Shown here piece after piece: positions 53,775 to 62,671 of a stretch of 64,000 nucleotides of DNA. A program made the translations under genes and the position numbers. How positions within the stretch are numbered: position 1 is the stretch's first letter; each line of letters opens with the position of its first letter. Below the pieces are notes generated by a model. It was given only the letters and a program-made list of their open reading frames with translations, had not been told where the DNA came from and did not search any database. This stretch comes from JANSWP01 sp041941305 (GTDB lineage: Bacteria; Bacteroidota; Bacteroidia; Chitinophagales; Saprospiraceae): NCBI GenBank assembly GCA_041941305.1, contig JBGTQJ010000021.1:62001-126000 (forward strand). The letters are read 5' to 3'.

Positions 53775-54623
53775 ATGTCCTACGCTATTTGCCCTTTAAG
53801 TGTTGTACCTGTGCGCAGTAGCGCTTCTGACAAGAGTGAGCAAGTGACTCAATTGTTGTTTGGTGAACTGGTGGAAGTGTTGGAAATGAAAGGAAAAGCA
53901 TGGACCAAGGTTCGCTGTCAATGGGACAACTACATTGGTTGGGTAGATGCCAAGCAAATCAAAGCGCTCACTGCGAGTGAATTCAAAAAATATCAGAAAA
54001 AATATGCCTATTGTTTGGATTTGATGCAGCCAGTGATGGGAGACGATCATCACTTACCAATCACGATTGGTGCACAATTGCCAAACTTTGACGGCATGCG
54101 ATTGTCCTTGGGGGATCAGCATTTCTCATTTTCAGGGCAAGCCGTTTTTCCAGAGGATATTGAGCAGACGGTGGAAATGGTTTTGAAAATTGCACGGCGC
54201 TATTTATACGCTCCCTTTCAATGGGGTGGTCGTTCTCCATTGGGAATAGATGCACCTGGACTAACCCAAATGGTGTTTAAGATGGTGGGCATTCAAATGC
54301 ATCGGGAAGCTGTACAGCAAGTTTATCAGGGACAATCCATAGATTTTATTGAACAATCCCTGCCCGGCGACCTTGCCTTTTTTGAAAATCGCCGGGGCAA
54401 TATTGCGCATGTCGGTATTATCTTTCCAGAAGGCCAAATTATTCATGCATCAGGAAAAGTTCGCATTGATAAAATAGACCACTACGGCATTTTTAATGAA
54501 GATACCGAACGATATAGCCACAAATTGAGAGTGATAAAACGCTTTTTGAAAAACAAACCCAAAAACGAAATCAAAGAACAAACTGCTGTTGAAGCAGTGA
54601 AAAACCAGGTTCAGTTGTTCTAA
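53775..54623 (+). CDS. SH3b-NlpC/P60 protein lacking the catalytic cysteine
   Basis: 282 residues from MSYAICPLSVVPVRSS, the usual start of this SH3b-C40 family; the frame extends upstream only through a repeat. Residues about 1-75 form a bacterial SH3 domain (WTKVRCQWDNYIGWVDAKQI), and about 135-250 an NlpC/P60 domain (YLYAPFQWGGRSPLGID, GDLAFFENRRGNIAHVGI). In active C40 peptidases the motif is D-C-S-G; here it is D-A160-P-G. The histidine of HVGI (H212) is kept. The protein therefore should not cut peptidoglycan by the normal thiol mechanism and may bind cell-wall peptides. There is no signal peptide, as in many Bacteroidota homologues. Confidence 0.8.
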   Translation: MSYAICPLSVVPVRSSASDKSEQVTQLLFGELVEVLEMKGKAWTKVRCQWDNYIGWVDAKQIKALTASEFKKYQKKYAYCLDLMQPVMGDDHHLPITIGAQLPNFDGMRLSLGDQHFSFSGQAVFPEDIEQTVEMVLKIARRYLYAPFQWGGRSPLGIDAPGLTQMVFKMVGIQMHREAVQQVYQGQSIDFIEQSLPGDLAFFENRRGNIAHVGIIFPEGQIIHASGKVRIDKIDHYGIFNEDTERYSHKLRVIKRFLKNKPKNEIKEQTAVEAVKNQVQLF

Positions 54624-54827
54624 AACCTTCTATTAAAAAGCCTAAACTCAAATAATTAAACTTCACAGTCTTTTTTAAAAGAAAACAATGCAATGACCTG
54701 CTAATCTGTCAGCTCTAATCAAGAATTTGTGACAACTTGACTGGTTTTTATTAAAGGAAGGATTTTTGATTCCCGCCCACCAAAGCAAAAGCGAAAAACT
54801 TTCAATCAGATTCTAAATCACCTACGC

Positions 54828-57278
54828 ATGAAGCCTGACGAAATCATTCAAGCAAAAGCCGAAATTGCTCCAGAAACCGAAAATACTATTGACTCAAATA
54901 GTGCTCAAACTAAAGAATTACAGGTTGTAGATAACCTGTTCCCAACCACTTTAACCATTCTTCCCGTTCATACCCGTCCAGTCTTTCCCGGCTTGGCGAT
55001 TCCACTGACATTCAGTGGGAAAGAAACCATTAGAATCCTTAAGGAAATTGTAGAAAAACACAATGGTTACGCAGGTTTGGTGCTGACCAAAGAAGCAGAA
55101 GGAAGTGAAGAATTAGGTGAAGACGAAATAGAAATAGAGTTTTTCGAAGTGGGAACTGTTTTTCAAATTATGAGAATTGTCCCAATTGCACCTGGGACTG
55201 TTCAGGTATTGGGGCAAGGGTTTCAAAGATTTAAACGCAAGAATACATTATTGGTAAAGCCCAATATTAGATGGGAAGTCGAATATCATCCTGATTCGGA
55301 AGAATCTGATCAGGAAATGAAGGCCTATATGATGGCGATTAGTTCTGACATCAAAAACTTGCTCAAATTAAATCCTTTGATGCGGGAGCAGGTTAATATG
55401 GTCGTGGCCCAATTGAATTACGAATCACCAGGCAGAACGATGGATATCATTTCCAATTTATTGACTTCCAGTGCTGAGGAATTGCAGGAATTACTGGAGA
55501 AATTTAATTTGCATGAAAGAGCCAAATTCTTGCTGAAATTGATCAAGGAGGAGTTAGAAGTTGCCAAAATCCAACAAAAAATACAGGATGAGATCGATGA
55601 AGTGGTAGACAAGCAACAAAAAGAGTTTTTCTTACGGGAGCAGCTCAAAGCAATCAAAAAGGAATTGGGGATGGAGAAAGATGATGCGGAGACTGAAATC
55701 GAAAAAATAGAACGGAAACTCGCGGAAAAGGAATTGTCTGATGATGCCCTAAAAGTTGTTAATCAGGAATTGGACAAGCTCAAAACACTGAATGCACAAT
55801 CTCCTGATTTCAATGTGACCCGAAATTATCTGGAATTGATAGCTGATCTACCATGGGGGGTTTATTCTACTGACAATCAAGACATTAAAAAAGCAAAAGC
55901 TGTATTGGATTCTGATCATTACGGTCTGGAGGATGTAAAAGATCGGATTCTTGAATTTTTAAGTACAGTGGTCAAAAGAGGCAAAATCGGAGGTTCTATT
56001 ATATGCCTGGTAGGTCCTCCTGGTGTGGGAAAAACCTCTATTGGAAAATCTGTGGCGGATTCTTTGGGACGCAAATTTTTCCGTTTTTCTGTAGGTGGGA
56101 TGCGTGATGAGGCGGAAATTAAAGGGCATCGCCGAACCTATATTGGTGCCTTGCCTGGAAAGTTGATTCAAGCATTGAAAAGAGTGGGGACTTCCAATCC
56201 TGTTGTCATGTTGGATGAAATTGACAAAATCGGAACAAGTTTCCGTGGTGATCCAGCTTCAGCACTTTTGGAGGTATTGGATCCTGAGCAGAACAATGCT
56301 TTTTTGGATCACTACCTGGACATTCCTTATGATTTGTCCAATGTATTGTTTATTACGACTGCCAATCAATTGGACACTATTCCAGGTCCACTATTGGATA
56401 GAATGGAAGTGATTCGGCTTTCCGGATATATTTTACAAGAAAAAGTGCAGATTGCCAGTAGGTATTTGGTGCCAAAACAATTGAAAGAGCATGGTTTTGA
56501 GGACGGAGAAATACAATTCTCTGAAGAAGCATTGGCATTGATAGTCGATAAATATGCAAGGGAGGCTGGTGTACGGAATTTGGAAAAACAAATTCGAAAA
56601 ATTATTCGAAAAGCAACCATGAAACAAGCTTTGGAGGAAGAAGTACAATTTGAAGTTACCAAAGAAGATGTCGAAAAAATGCTGGGAAAGCCCATTTATA
56701 ATACTGAAAAATTGTATGATAAATCAATCCCAGGGGTGGTTCTTGGCTTAGCTTATACCGCTTATGGTGGAGCTACCCTATACATCGAATCCAGCGCCAT
56801 AAAGACCGGGAAAGGCGGTTTTAAACGAACTGGTCAATTGGGCAATGTGATGCAGGAATCTTCTGAAATTGCTCAAAGTTATGTGCATTCACTGTTGTCA
56901 CAAAGGAAGCCCGACAACAAGTTTTTCGAAGAAAATTTGATTCACCTCCACGTTCCAGCTGGTGCTACGCCTAAAGATGGTCCTTCCGCAGGCATAACCA
57001 TGGCATTGTCCCTGTATTCATTGGCTACTGGAAACCCTATAAAAGATGGTCTTGCGATGACTGGGGAGTTGACACTCACTGGAAAAGTACTACCCATTGG
57101 TGGTGTAAAGGAGAAAACCATCGCTGCAAAGCGCGTAGGCATTAACGAATTGATTTTTCCTATAGATAATCAAAAGGATTTTGAAGATCTGCCAGACCAT
57201 ATCAAAGAAGGATTGAAGGTTCATTTTGCCGATTATTTTGAAGATGTACTGACCGTAGCCTATCCTGGAAATAGTTGA
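54828..57278 (+). CDS. lon: ATP-dependent protease Lon
   Basis: 816 residues, normal length for LonA. The order is an N-terminal substrate domain (TILPVHTRPVFPGLAIPL), a coiled-coil (KIQQKIQDEIDEVVDKQQKE), an AAA+ module with Walker A GPPGVGKT (396-403) and Walker B VVMLDEIDKI, and the protease domain with the Ser-Lys dyad S720 (DGPSAGI) and K763 (GGVKEKTIAA). Lon removes damaged and regulatory proteins in the cytoplasm. It is preceded by 204 bases with no clear promoter motif and seems to be a single-gene unit. Confidence 0.97.
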   Translation: MKPDEIIQAKAEIAPETENTIDSNSAQTKELQVVDNLFPTTLTILPVHTRPVFPGLAIPLTFSGKETIRILKEIVEKHNGYAGLVLTKEAEGSEELGEDEIEIEFFEVGTVFQIMRIVPIAPGTVQVLGQGFQRFKRKNTLLVKPNIRWEVEYHPDSEESDQEMKAYMMAISSDIKNLLKLNPLMREQVNMVVAQLNYESPGRTMDIISNLLTSSAEELQELLEKFNLHERAKFLLKLIKEELEVAKIQQKIQDEIDEVVDKQQKEFFLREQLKAIKKELGMEKDDAETEIEKIERKLAEKELSDDALKVVNQELDKLKTLNAQSPDFNVTRNYLELIADLPWGVYSTDNQDIKKAKAVLDSDHYGLEDVKDRILEFLSTVVKRGKIGGSIICLVGPPGVGKTSIGKSVADSLGRKFFRFSVGGMRDEAEIKGHRRTYIGALPGKLIQALKRVGTSNPVVMLDEIDKIGTSFRGDPASALLEVLDPEQNNAFLDHYLDIPYDLSNVLFITTANQLDTIPGPLLDRMEVIRLSGYILQEKVQIASRYLVPKQLKEHGFEDGEIQFSEEALALIVDKYAREAGVRNLEKQIRKIIRKATMKQALEEEVQFEVTKEDVEKMLGKPIYNTEKLYDKSIPGVVLGLAYTAYGGATLYIESSAIKTGKGGFKRTGQLGNVMQESSEIAQSYVHSLLSQRKPDNKFFEENLIHLHVPAGATPKDGPSAGITMALSLYSLATGNPIKDGLAMTGELTLTGKVLPIGGVKEKTIAAKRVGINELIFPIDNQKDFEDLPDHIKEGLKVHFADYFEDVLTVAYPGNS

Positions 57279-57534
57279 GTGGTACCAGGATCTAATTTAG
57301 ATACAATCAACTGTTTAGGTGAGGTGATATCTCGGCGAATTGGCTTTGCGGAAGAGCAAGGAGGTGTCATCTCAAAAACATTAGATTGTTTCAGATTACA
57401 CCTTGTCGCTCACCCACATTTGCGACCTCACCAAGGTGTCACCTGAAACTGATAAAAAAAACTGTCCCTCTTAAAAACTATTTCACCCTCTACTGATCTT
57501 AGCTTGAAAATAATTTGAGAAATTGTGTTGGGGT

Positions 57535-58530
57535 ATGCCTATTTTGCATCCCAATATGTCGAGTGATCAAAACCTGCCTATTCTTCATGCTATTGCTTCT
57601 CAACTCAATCAGGAAGTAGATCTGAAGCGATCCTTGCAGATTGTTCTAGAAAAAACAGTTCAACTGCTAGGCTTGGAAACTGGATGGATTTGGTTGTTTC
57701 AACCTGACACCAATTCCGTATATTTGGCTGCTTCCTATCAGCTACCCCCCGCATTTACCCAACATCCAGAGCGTTTGTCGGGCTGGTGTTATTGCATTGA
57801 CAAATATTTGGGCAATCAAATGGAAAGCAGCATCAACATCAGCGAAATTACCTGTACCCGTTTGAAAGACTTGAAGAAGGGAACCAAGGGTTTATTATAC
57901 CACGCGAGTGTTCCATTGTACTTACAGGAGCAGAAAATTGGCATTTTGAATCTGCTTAGTGGGCAGTCACAGGAATTGCAGGAAGAAAAATTGAACTTGT
58001 TGCATTCCATTGGAGACTTACTGAGCCAGGCGATTCAAAGGGCTCGTCTTTTTGAGCAAAGCCAACAAATTGGAGCAAGGGAAGAGCGGCAGCGTTTGAG
58101 CCAGCAAATGAACCAACAATTACTTCCTGATATACAGACATTATCCAATAAATTGAAAGCAACTCAAATCTGGCAAGAGGAAGGCGATACTCAAAAGGTA
58201 GCCAATACACTACAAGATGCTGAGCAATTGACCCAAAAATTAGCAGCTTTTTTGAAAACTGCTGCAAAGGAGGTTCAACATTTGGTTGATAGCTCTCCCA
58301 CCAGCATTTCTTCAAAAATACAGTATCCGGGAAAACCGCTTACCCCACGAGAATTAGAAGTCCTCGAATTTCTCAAATCTGGTCAATCCAATCTTCAAAT
58401 CGCCACATCTTTATACATTTCTGAACGCACCGTTAAATTTCATGTCAGTTCCCTATTGGAAAAATTACAAGCTGGCAATCGGCTGGAGGCTGTTCATGTA
58501 GCTATTCAGCGTGGGATCATCAAGCGCTAA
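57535..58530 (+). CDS. GAF-domain LuxR-family transcriptional regulator
   Basis: 331 residues from ATG 57535 (a TTG four codons earlier and an ATG at 57556 are alternatives). A GAF domain fills about 25-165 (VLEKTVQLLGLETGWIWLF, SVPLYLQEQKIGILNLLS), then a helical stretch (REERQRLSQQMNQQLLPDIQ) that resembles a histidine-kinase dimerisation helix without a kinase domain, and a LuxR/FixJ helix-turn-helix at the end (LTPRELEVLEFLKSGQSN to TVKFHVSSLLEKL). It probably senses a small ligand or redox state through GAF and binds DNA. A conserved-looking C-x-C (WCYCID) in the GAF could take part in sensing. Targets are unknown. Confidence 0.8.
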   Translation: MPILHPNMSSDQNLPILHAIASQLNQEVDLKRSLQIVLEKTVQLLGLETGWIWLFQPDTNSVYLAASYQLPPAFTQHPERLSGWCYCIDKYLGNQMESSINISEITCTRLKDLKKGTKGLLYHASVPLYLQEQKIGILNLLSGQSQELQEEKLNLLHSIGDLLSQAIQRARLFEQSQQIGAREERQRLSQQMNQQLLPDIQTLSNKLKATQIWQEEGDTQKVANTLQDAEQLTQKLAAFLKTAAKEVQHLVDSSPTSISSKIQYPGKPLTPRELEVLEFLKSGQSNLQIATSLYISERTVKFHVSSLLEKLQAGNRLEAVHVAIQRGIIKR

Positions 58531-58677
58531 GCCTGGCCTTCCTATATCCTGTCCTAAAGTACAGGTATAATTCCCGTCTTTAGTCCAATTTTTCAAAAGC
58601 TACTTTCCCTGAGCTTTGTGGTATCATTTAATCAACTGGAAATCACCCAACTGTTTTCCATCAAAAAAAAGATAGAT

Positions 58678-59391
58678 ATGAATACTACAAAAAGAACAGC
58701 CCTAATTACAGGTGCATCGAAAGGATTGGGTTTAGCAATAGCTGAAGCACTTGCCCAACAAGAATGGCAATTATTAATCAATGCCCGAAATCCCGTAGCA
58801 TTGCGAAAGGCACAGTTGAAACTGGAACAATGGACGTCTGTTGAAGCCATTTCCGGAGATGTACGAGATGAAATACACCTAGTTCAATTTCCAGAAAGAT
58901 TGAAGCAACGGGATTGGCAACTGGATCTCCTAATCAACAACGCTTCTACATTGGGAGCATCTCCTCAACCTCATTTATTGGATTATCCGGTGGATGCCTT
59001 GCACAACATTTTCCATACGAATGTCATCGCGCCACTTTCTCTTTTGCAAAAAGTGCATCCCTTCTTAAGACCCAATGCTACCATTATCAATATCAGTAGT
59101 GATGCGGCAATAGAAGCCTATGAAGGTTGGGGTGGATATGGTGCGAGCAAAGCTGCTGTAGATCATTGGACTGCCATTTTAGCAAAAGAAAATCCTGGCT
59201 ATAAAATATACGCCTTTGACCCAGGAGATATGCGGACATCTATGCATCAGGCTGCTTTTCCAGGAGAAGACATCAGCGATAGACCATTGCCTCAGGAAGT
59301 TGCGGTGCCTGCTATGATACAATTGATTGAAAGTGAATGGGAGAGCGGACGGTATGTATCGGGGAAAATCCTGGAAGGAATCGGCGTGTAA
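58678..59391 (+). CDS. Short-chain dehydrogenase/reductase
   Basis: 237 residues from MNTTKRTALITGASKGLG. The SDR features are complete: the cofactor motif TGASKGLG, DVRD, LINNAST, the catalytic serine in NISSD and Y-x-x-x-K in YGASKAAVD. An FDPGDMRT segment follows. The arginine in NARNP after the second strand suggests NADPH preference. The substrate is unknown. It stands 70 bases before the QueA-like gene on the same strand and may be co-transcribed with it. Confidence 0.85.
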   Translation: MNTTKRTALITGASKGLGLAIAEALAQQEWQLLINARNPVALRKAQLKLEQWTSVEAISGDVRDEIHLVQFPERLKQRDWQLDLLINNASTLGASPQPHLLDYPVDALHNIFHTNVIAPLSLLQKVHPFLRPNATIINISSDAAIEAYEGWGGYGASKAAVDHWTAILAKENPGYKIYAFDPGDMRTSMHQAAFPGEDISDRPLPQEVAVPAMIQLIESEWESGRYVSGKILEGIGV

Positions 59392-59461
59392 TGGATAAAG
59401 GCTTAATACTTTTTAAAAGCACATGAAATCATATAGCTCACACAACTTAAAAAAAGGAAAA

Positions 59462-60532
59462 ATGGAAATCATAAATAATCATCCTGGCTTAAACTTCCAA
59501 TTGCCAAATCATTTAAAATGTGCCAAACCAACAGAACTTAGAGGGATTGCGAGAGATGAGGTGAAGTTGATGGTCTCCTGGCAGCATAACAATCACATAA
59601 AGCACAACATTTTTAGGAATATTGGTAATTATTTAAAAGCGGGCGATACGCTTGTAGTCAACACCTCGGGAACCTTAAAAGCAGCTTTGCCCATCCAATT
59701 GCCAAATGGAAATACAGGTCGAGTGCATTTATCAACTAAATTGCAAAAGAATCAATGGGTTGTAGAAATTCGTGAAATAAGGGACAATGCAACCCATCGT
59801 CACAAAAAAGCCTATGCAGGTCAATCATTTCAACTTCCTGAAGATGGAGAATTTCGCTTATTGCGTCCTTTTTACAAGAATAATGACCATTTTGCGCATT
59901 TGAATTTATGGGTTGCTCAATTTGATTTGAATACCGCAGTCCCTGCTTTTTTGAAAAAATATGGTACTCCCATCCGTTACGATAAAGTAGATCAGCAATA
60001 CCCTATTGAATACTACCAAACCATTTTTGCTCAACATCCTGGTAGTGCTGAAATGCCTTCTGCTGGCAGGGCTTTTACACCCCAATTGGTAAAACAACTT
60101 ATCGCAAAAGGCATCCAGTTTGCCCCTGTTTTATTGCATACAGGCGTTTCAAGTCTGGAGGAAGGAGAAAAACCTTATCCGGAATATTATGAGGTCAGCC
60201 CACTTTCAGCGGATTTGATAAATGCAGCCAAAACGCGTGGCGGAAGAATTATTGCCGTCGGAACAACTGCAATTAGGACCCTGGAAAGTATTGTAGATGA
60301 GGCAGGAAAAGTGCAGGCTGGATCTGGATGGACAGATTTGTACCTCACACCAGATTATCAAATGAAAGTAGTAGATGGATTGTTAACAGGATTTCACGAA
60401 CCCAAAGCTTCGCATTTGTCTATTTTGGAATCAGTTTCCAGTTTGTCTCATTTAGAATATAGTTATCCGGCAGCATTGAAAGAAGGCTATCAATGGCATG
60501 AGTTTGGTGACTTGCATTTGATTTTGCCATAG
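59462..60532 (+). CDS. QueA-like SAM:tRNA ribosyltransferase-isomerase paralogue
   Basis: 356 residues from the ATG at 59462 (AGGAAAA before it). The protein has QueA family features: NTSGTLKAALP, YQTIFAQHPGSAEMPSAGRAFT and IIAVGTTAIRTLES. In queuosine synthesis QueA moves the ribosyl group of S-adenosylmethionine onto preQ1 in tRNA. This sequence begins with LPNHLKCAKPTELRGIARDE, as in a second QueA-like subgroup of Bacteroidota and Actinobacteria, and the family motif HVGLGTF is replaced by HTGVSSLEEGEKPYPE, so its substrate may differ from preQ1-tRNA. No other queuosine gene is nearby. Confidence 0.8.
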   Translation: MEIINNHPGLNFQLPNHLKCAKPTELRGIARDEVKLMVSWQHNNHIKHNIFRNIGNYLKAGDTLVVNTSGTLKAALPIQLPNGNTGRVHLSTKLQKNQWVVEIREIRDNATHRHKKAYAGQSFQLPEDGEFRLLRPFYKNNDHFAHLNLWVAQFDLNTAVPAFLKKYGTPIRYDKVDQQYPIEYYQTIFAQHPGSAEMPSAGRAFTPQLVKQLIAKGIQFAPVLLHTGVSSLEEGEKPYPEYYEVSPLSADLINAAKTRGGRIIAVGTTAIRTLESIVDEAGKVQAGSGWTDLYLTPDYQMKVVDGLLTGFHEPKASHLSILESVSSLSHLEYSYPAALKEGYQWHEFGDLHLILP

Positions 60533-60559
60533 TAAAGATTTTCCTGTAAAAAATAAACC

Positions 60560-60665
60560 TTCTCTGACAATTTGGGTGGTCAAATAAAAAAGGAAAGCAA
60601 AAGAGCCCGAAGGAAACGTTGATTTTCTTTTCTGTTTGACTCCAGTCACCCAAATTGTCAGAGAA
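60560..60665. repeat. Element with perfect 19-bp terminal inverted repeats
   Basis: TTCTCTGACAATTTGGGTG at 60560-60578 is the exact complement of 60647-60665. Inside, GTCAAA and TTTGAC and A/G-rich against T/C-rich stretches also pair, so almost the entire 106 bp can fold into one long hairpin. It lies between the QueA-like and thioredoxin-like genes. It may be a small mobile element or a regulatory RNA structure. Confidence 0.85.
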
Positions 60666-60762
60666 CCAAAATAAATTAGCAAGATTTAGTAACTTTGGAA
60701 ACTTTGAACCCATCAATAAGCATAATGGCAAATTGATTTTCAAATTCTAAATCTAAATTATT

Positions 60763-61575
60763 ATGCTAAGTATAGGTGATACTGCTCCCGATTTTTCAGG
60801 TATAGATATCCTGACTGGAAACTCTTTTACTTTATCTGATTTTGAAGAACACATTGTGCTCATTACATTCAATCGGATAACTTCCTGTCCACCCTGCCAA
60901 CTCACAGTTCCTATTGTTCAAAAGGTATGGGAGGCGTATAAATCAAAAATATGTACCCCGCCTATTCAGTTTGTCGGCATTTCTGATAAAGATCAGGGCA
61001 ATGTAGTTGGTGCTTTGGAAGCAATAGGGGTAAGTTTTCCTTTTTTGGATGACCCATCCATCTCTGAAGATTATGAAATTGGTTCGGTTCCAACTTTAAT
61101 CGTTTTAAGACCCGGTCGGAAAGTATGCCACATAAAGGTTGGGTTAATTAGTTCAAATGTGGCGATACTAGAATGGGTTTTGCGCTTCATGATGGGTTTT
61201 TGTGGTCTTCAAAAATGTGAAGACTATTACCAACCTTATTTTGAGGCAGTTGCCCAAATTCTTTTTGGTGTAACTCAAGATGGTGGTGGAGTTATCATTG
61301 ACGGTAGTGGACCAGTTCCAATAGACCCCTGGGATCCTTTATCGCCTATGTCTCCGGAGCATTGGGATATTTTAGTAGGGACAGCAATGAGCAGACTGGC
61401 GCGTCAAGTCAGTCATCCAAGATTGAGTAAAGAACTTGAAATAAAATCGCTTCAGGTTGTAGAAGCCAGTATCAGAAAACAGATATCAAGAGTCAGAAGA
61501 AGACCTACAGAAATTGAAAACGATCGCCTAAATATTAGAAGTAAAAAAACGGGAAAGAAAAAACGAAATAAATAA
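60763..61575 (+). CDS. Thioredoxin/peroxiredoxin-like protein with C-terminal extension
   Basis: 270 residues. Residues 1-145 form a redoxin/TlpA-like domain: IGDTAPDFSGIDILTGNSF, the redox motif SCPPCQ (about residues 45-50), and VPTLIVLRPGRKV. CPPC resembles thiol-disulfide oxidoreductases more than peroxiredoxins. No signal peptide is present, so it is cytoplasmic. The second half (about 150-270) is not part of the family: a segment with FCGLQKCEDYYQP, a Gly/Pro-rich linker (VIIDGSGPVPIDPWDPL) and a strongly basic tail. This architecture recalls redoxin-like proteins linked to peptide natural products, but no such genes lie beside it. Confidence 0.6.
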   Translation: MLSIGDTAPDFSGIDILTGNSFTLSDFEEHIVLITFNRITSCPPCQLTVPIVQKVWEAYKSKICTPPIQFVGISDKDQGNVVGALEAIGVSFPFLDDPSISEDYEIGSVPTLIVLRPGRKVCHIKVGLISSNVAILEWVLRFMMGFCGLQKCEDYYQPYFEAVAQILFGVTQDGGGVIIDGSGPVPIDPWDPLSPMSPEHWDILVGTAMSRLARQVSHPRLSKELEIKSLQVVEASIRKQISRVRRRPTEIENDRLNIRSKKTGKKKRNK

Positions 61576-61733
61576 TTGTTTAGGAGGGGCAAATGTGTAC
61601 GAAAAGCCCATTTGATATTATCAAAGGTATTGGTCAGTGTCTCTCGCAGAGGACGCTGACCAGAGTGAACTATGAAAATGACAAATTGAGAAGATCTTTT
61701 AATACAGCTCCATCGGCTGCCATCCTGATCGCT

Positions 61734-62501
61734 TTACAATTCCCTCAGCCAAATATTTCGATAACTCACTTCGTTTCCGTGATCCTGTAGTTGAATGGAC
61801 GCTTTGCCATGCGCAATATTTGCTGGCCAACCTTTGTACTCGGTAGTCCCTTTAATTTCCACATGATTTTGGATCAAAATGCCGTTGTGTAGAACGGTAA
61901 CATAGGCTGGTGAAATTTTGATTCCGTCTTCATTGAAAACCGGGGCTTTGAAAATGATATCATAGGTCTGCCATTCCATCTTTGGGCGACTGGCATTGAC
62001 CAGCGGAATGCTTTGTTTATAAATCGCACCACATTGTCCGTTGGGATAAGTTTCGGAATCATAGCTACCTAATACCTGTACCTCATAGCGAGCTTGAAGA
62101 AAAACGCCACTGTTACCATTATCCTGTCCTGGTCCTTCTACTTTTTCAGGAATACGAAACTCCAAATGCAATTGGCAGTCTCCAAATTTTTGTTTGGAAT
62201 AAATGTCGCCACTTCCAGTTTTGACCGTCATAGCTTTATCCACAATAGTCCATTTTACAGCTTCTCCTTTGTAATGGGTCCATTGATCGGTATCGGTTCC
62301 ATCAAAAAGCACGATTGCATCTGAAGGAGGGGTATTTGTATCTCCGGGGGCAACCATTCTGGGAACTGGCTTCCAAACTTCGGTAAGCTTTGGATCTATT
62401 TTTTCTCTATCTAATTCCTGAGAAAAAAGATGGACTGAGCATATTAGACTTAGACTTAGACTTAGACTTAGACTTAGAATAGGTAAGGTTCTTTTTTTCA
62501 T
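61734..62501 (-). CDS. DUF1080 (3-keto-disaccharide hydrolase-like) secreted protein
   Basis: 255 residues. The signal peptide contains a five-fold Ser-Leu repeat in its hydrophobic core, coded by a hexanucleotide array. The mature part is a DUF1080 (PF06439) beta-sandwich: IVLFDGTDTDQWTHYKG, DIYSKQKFGDCQLHLEFRIP, GNSGVFLQARYEVQVLGSY and the ending GNEVSYRNIWLREL. Members characterised in Bacteroidota cleave 3-keto-glycosides outside the cytoplasm. The Tat-exported isomerase-like protein at 47231 may work in the same kind of sugar pathway, but the two genes are not linked. Confidence 0.85.
   Translation of the reverse strand: MKKRTLPILSLSLSLSLSLICSVHLFSQELDREKIDPKLTEVWKPVPRMVAPGDTNTPPSDAIVLFDGTDTDQWTHYKGEAVKWTIVDKAMTVKTGSGDIYSKQKFGDCQLHLEFRIPEKVEGPGQDNGNSGVFLQARYEVQVLGSYDSETYPNGQCGAIYKQSIPLVNASRPKMEWQTYDIIFKAPVFNEDGIKISPAYVTVLHNGILIQNHVEIKGTTEYKGWPANIAHGKASIQLQDHGNEVSYRNIWLREL
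62444..62478. repeat. Hexanucleotide array within a signal peptide
   Basis: The unit TTAGAC occurs almost six times in a row and codes (minus strand) for Ser-Leu pairs of the DUF1080 signal peptide. Gain or loss of units would change the hydrophobic core by two residues at a time without a frameshift. Confidence 0.9.
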
Positions 62502-62671
62502 GTTTTTGTGTTGAAAATTATGATGAGACTTAGGTAGGGTGGTTTAAATTTAGTTCAAAAATGGTTCAAAAGTGGTTTAAACCATTTGGAACAACTTTTA
62601 AACTATCATCGAACAAAATCAGCGATTCACCTATTAAGTCAGGTTTATAATTTTATAAATCAAAAAAAAAA

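Noticed and set aside
57311..57454. Inverted-looking CTGTTTAGGTGA and TCACCTGAAACTG segments behind lon
   Set aside because: Pairing needs a gap and the interior repeats of AGGTG are short; too weak for an element.
61593..61790. 65-codon plus-strand frame after the thioredoxin-like gene
   Set aside because: It runs into the convergent DUF1080 gene and has no recognisable features; probably chance.
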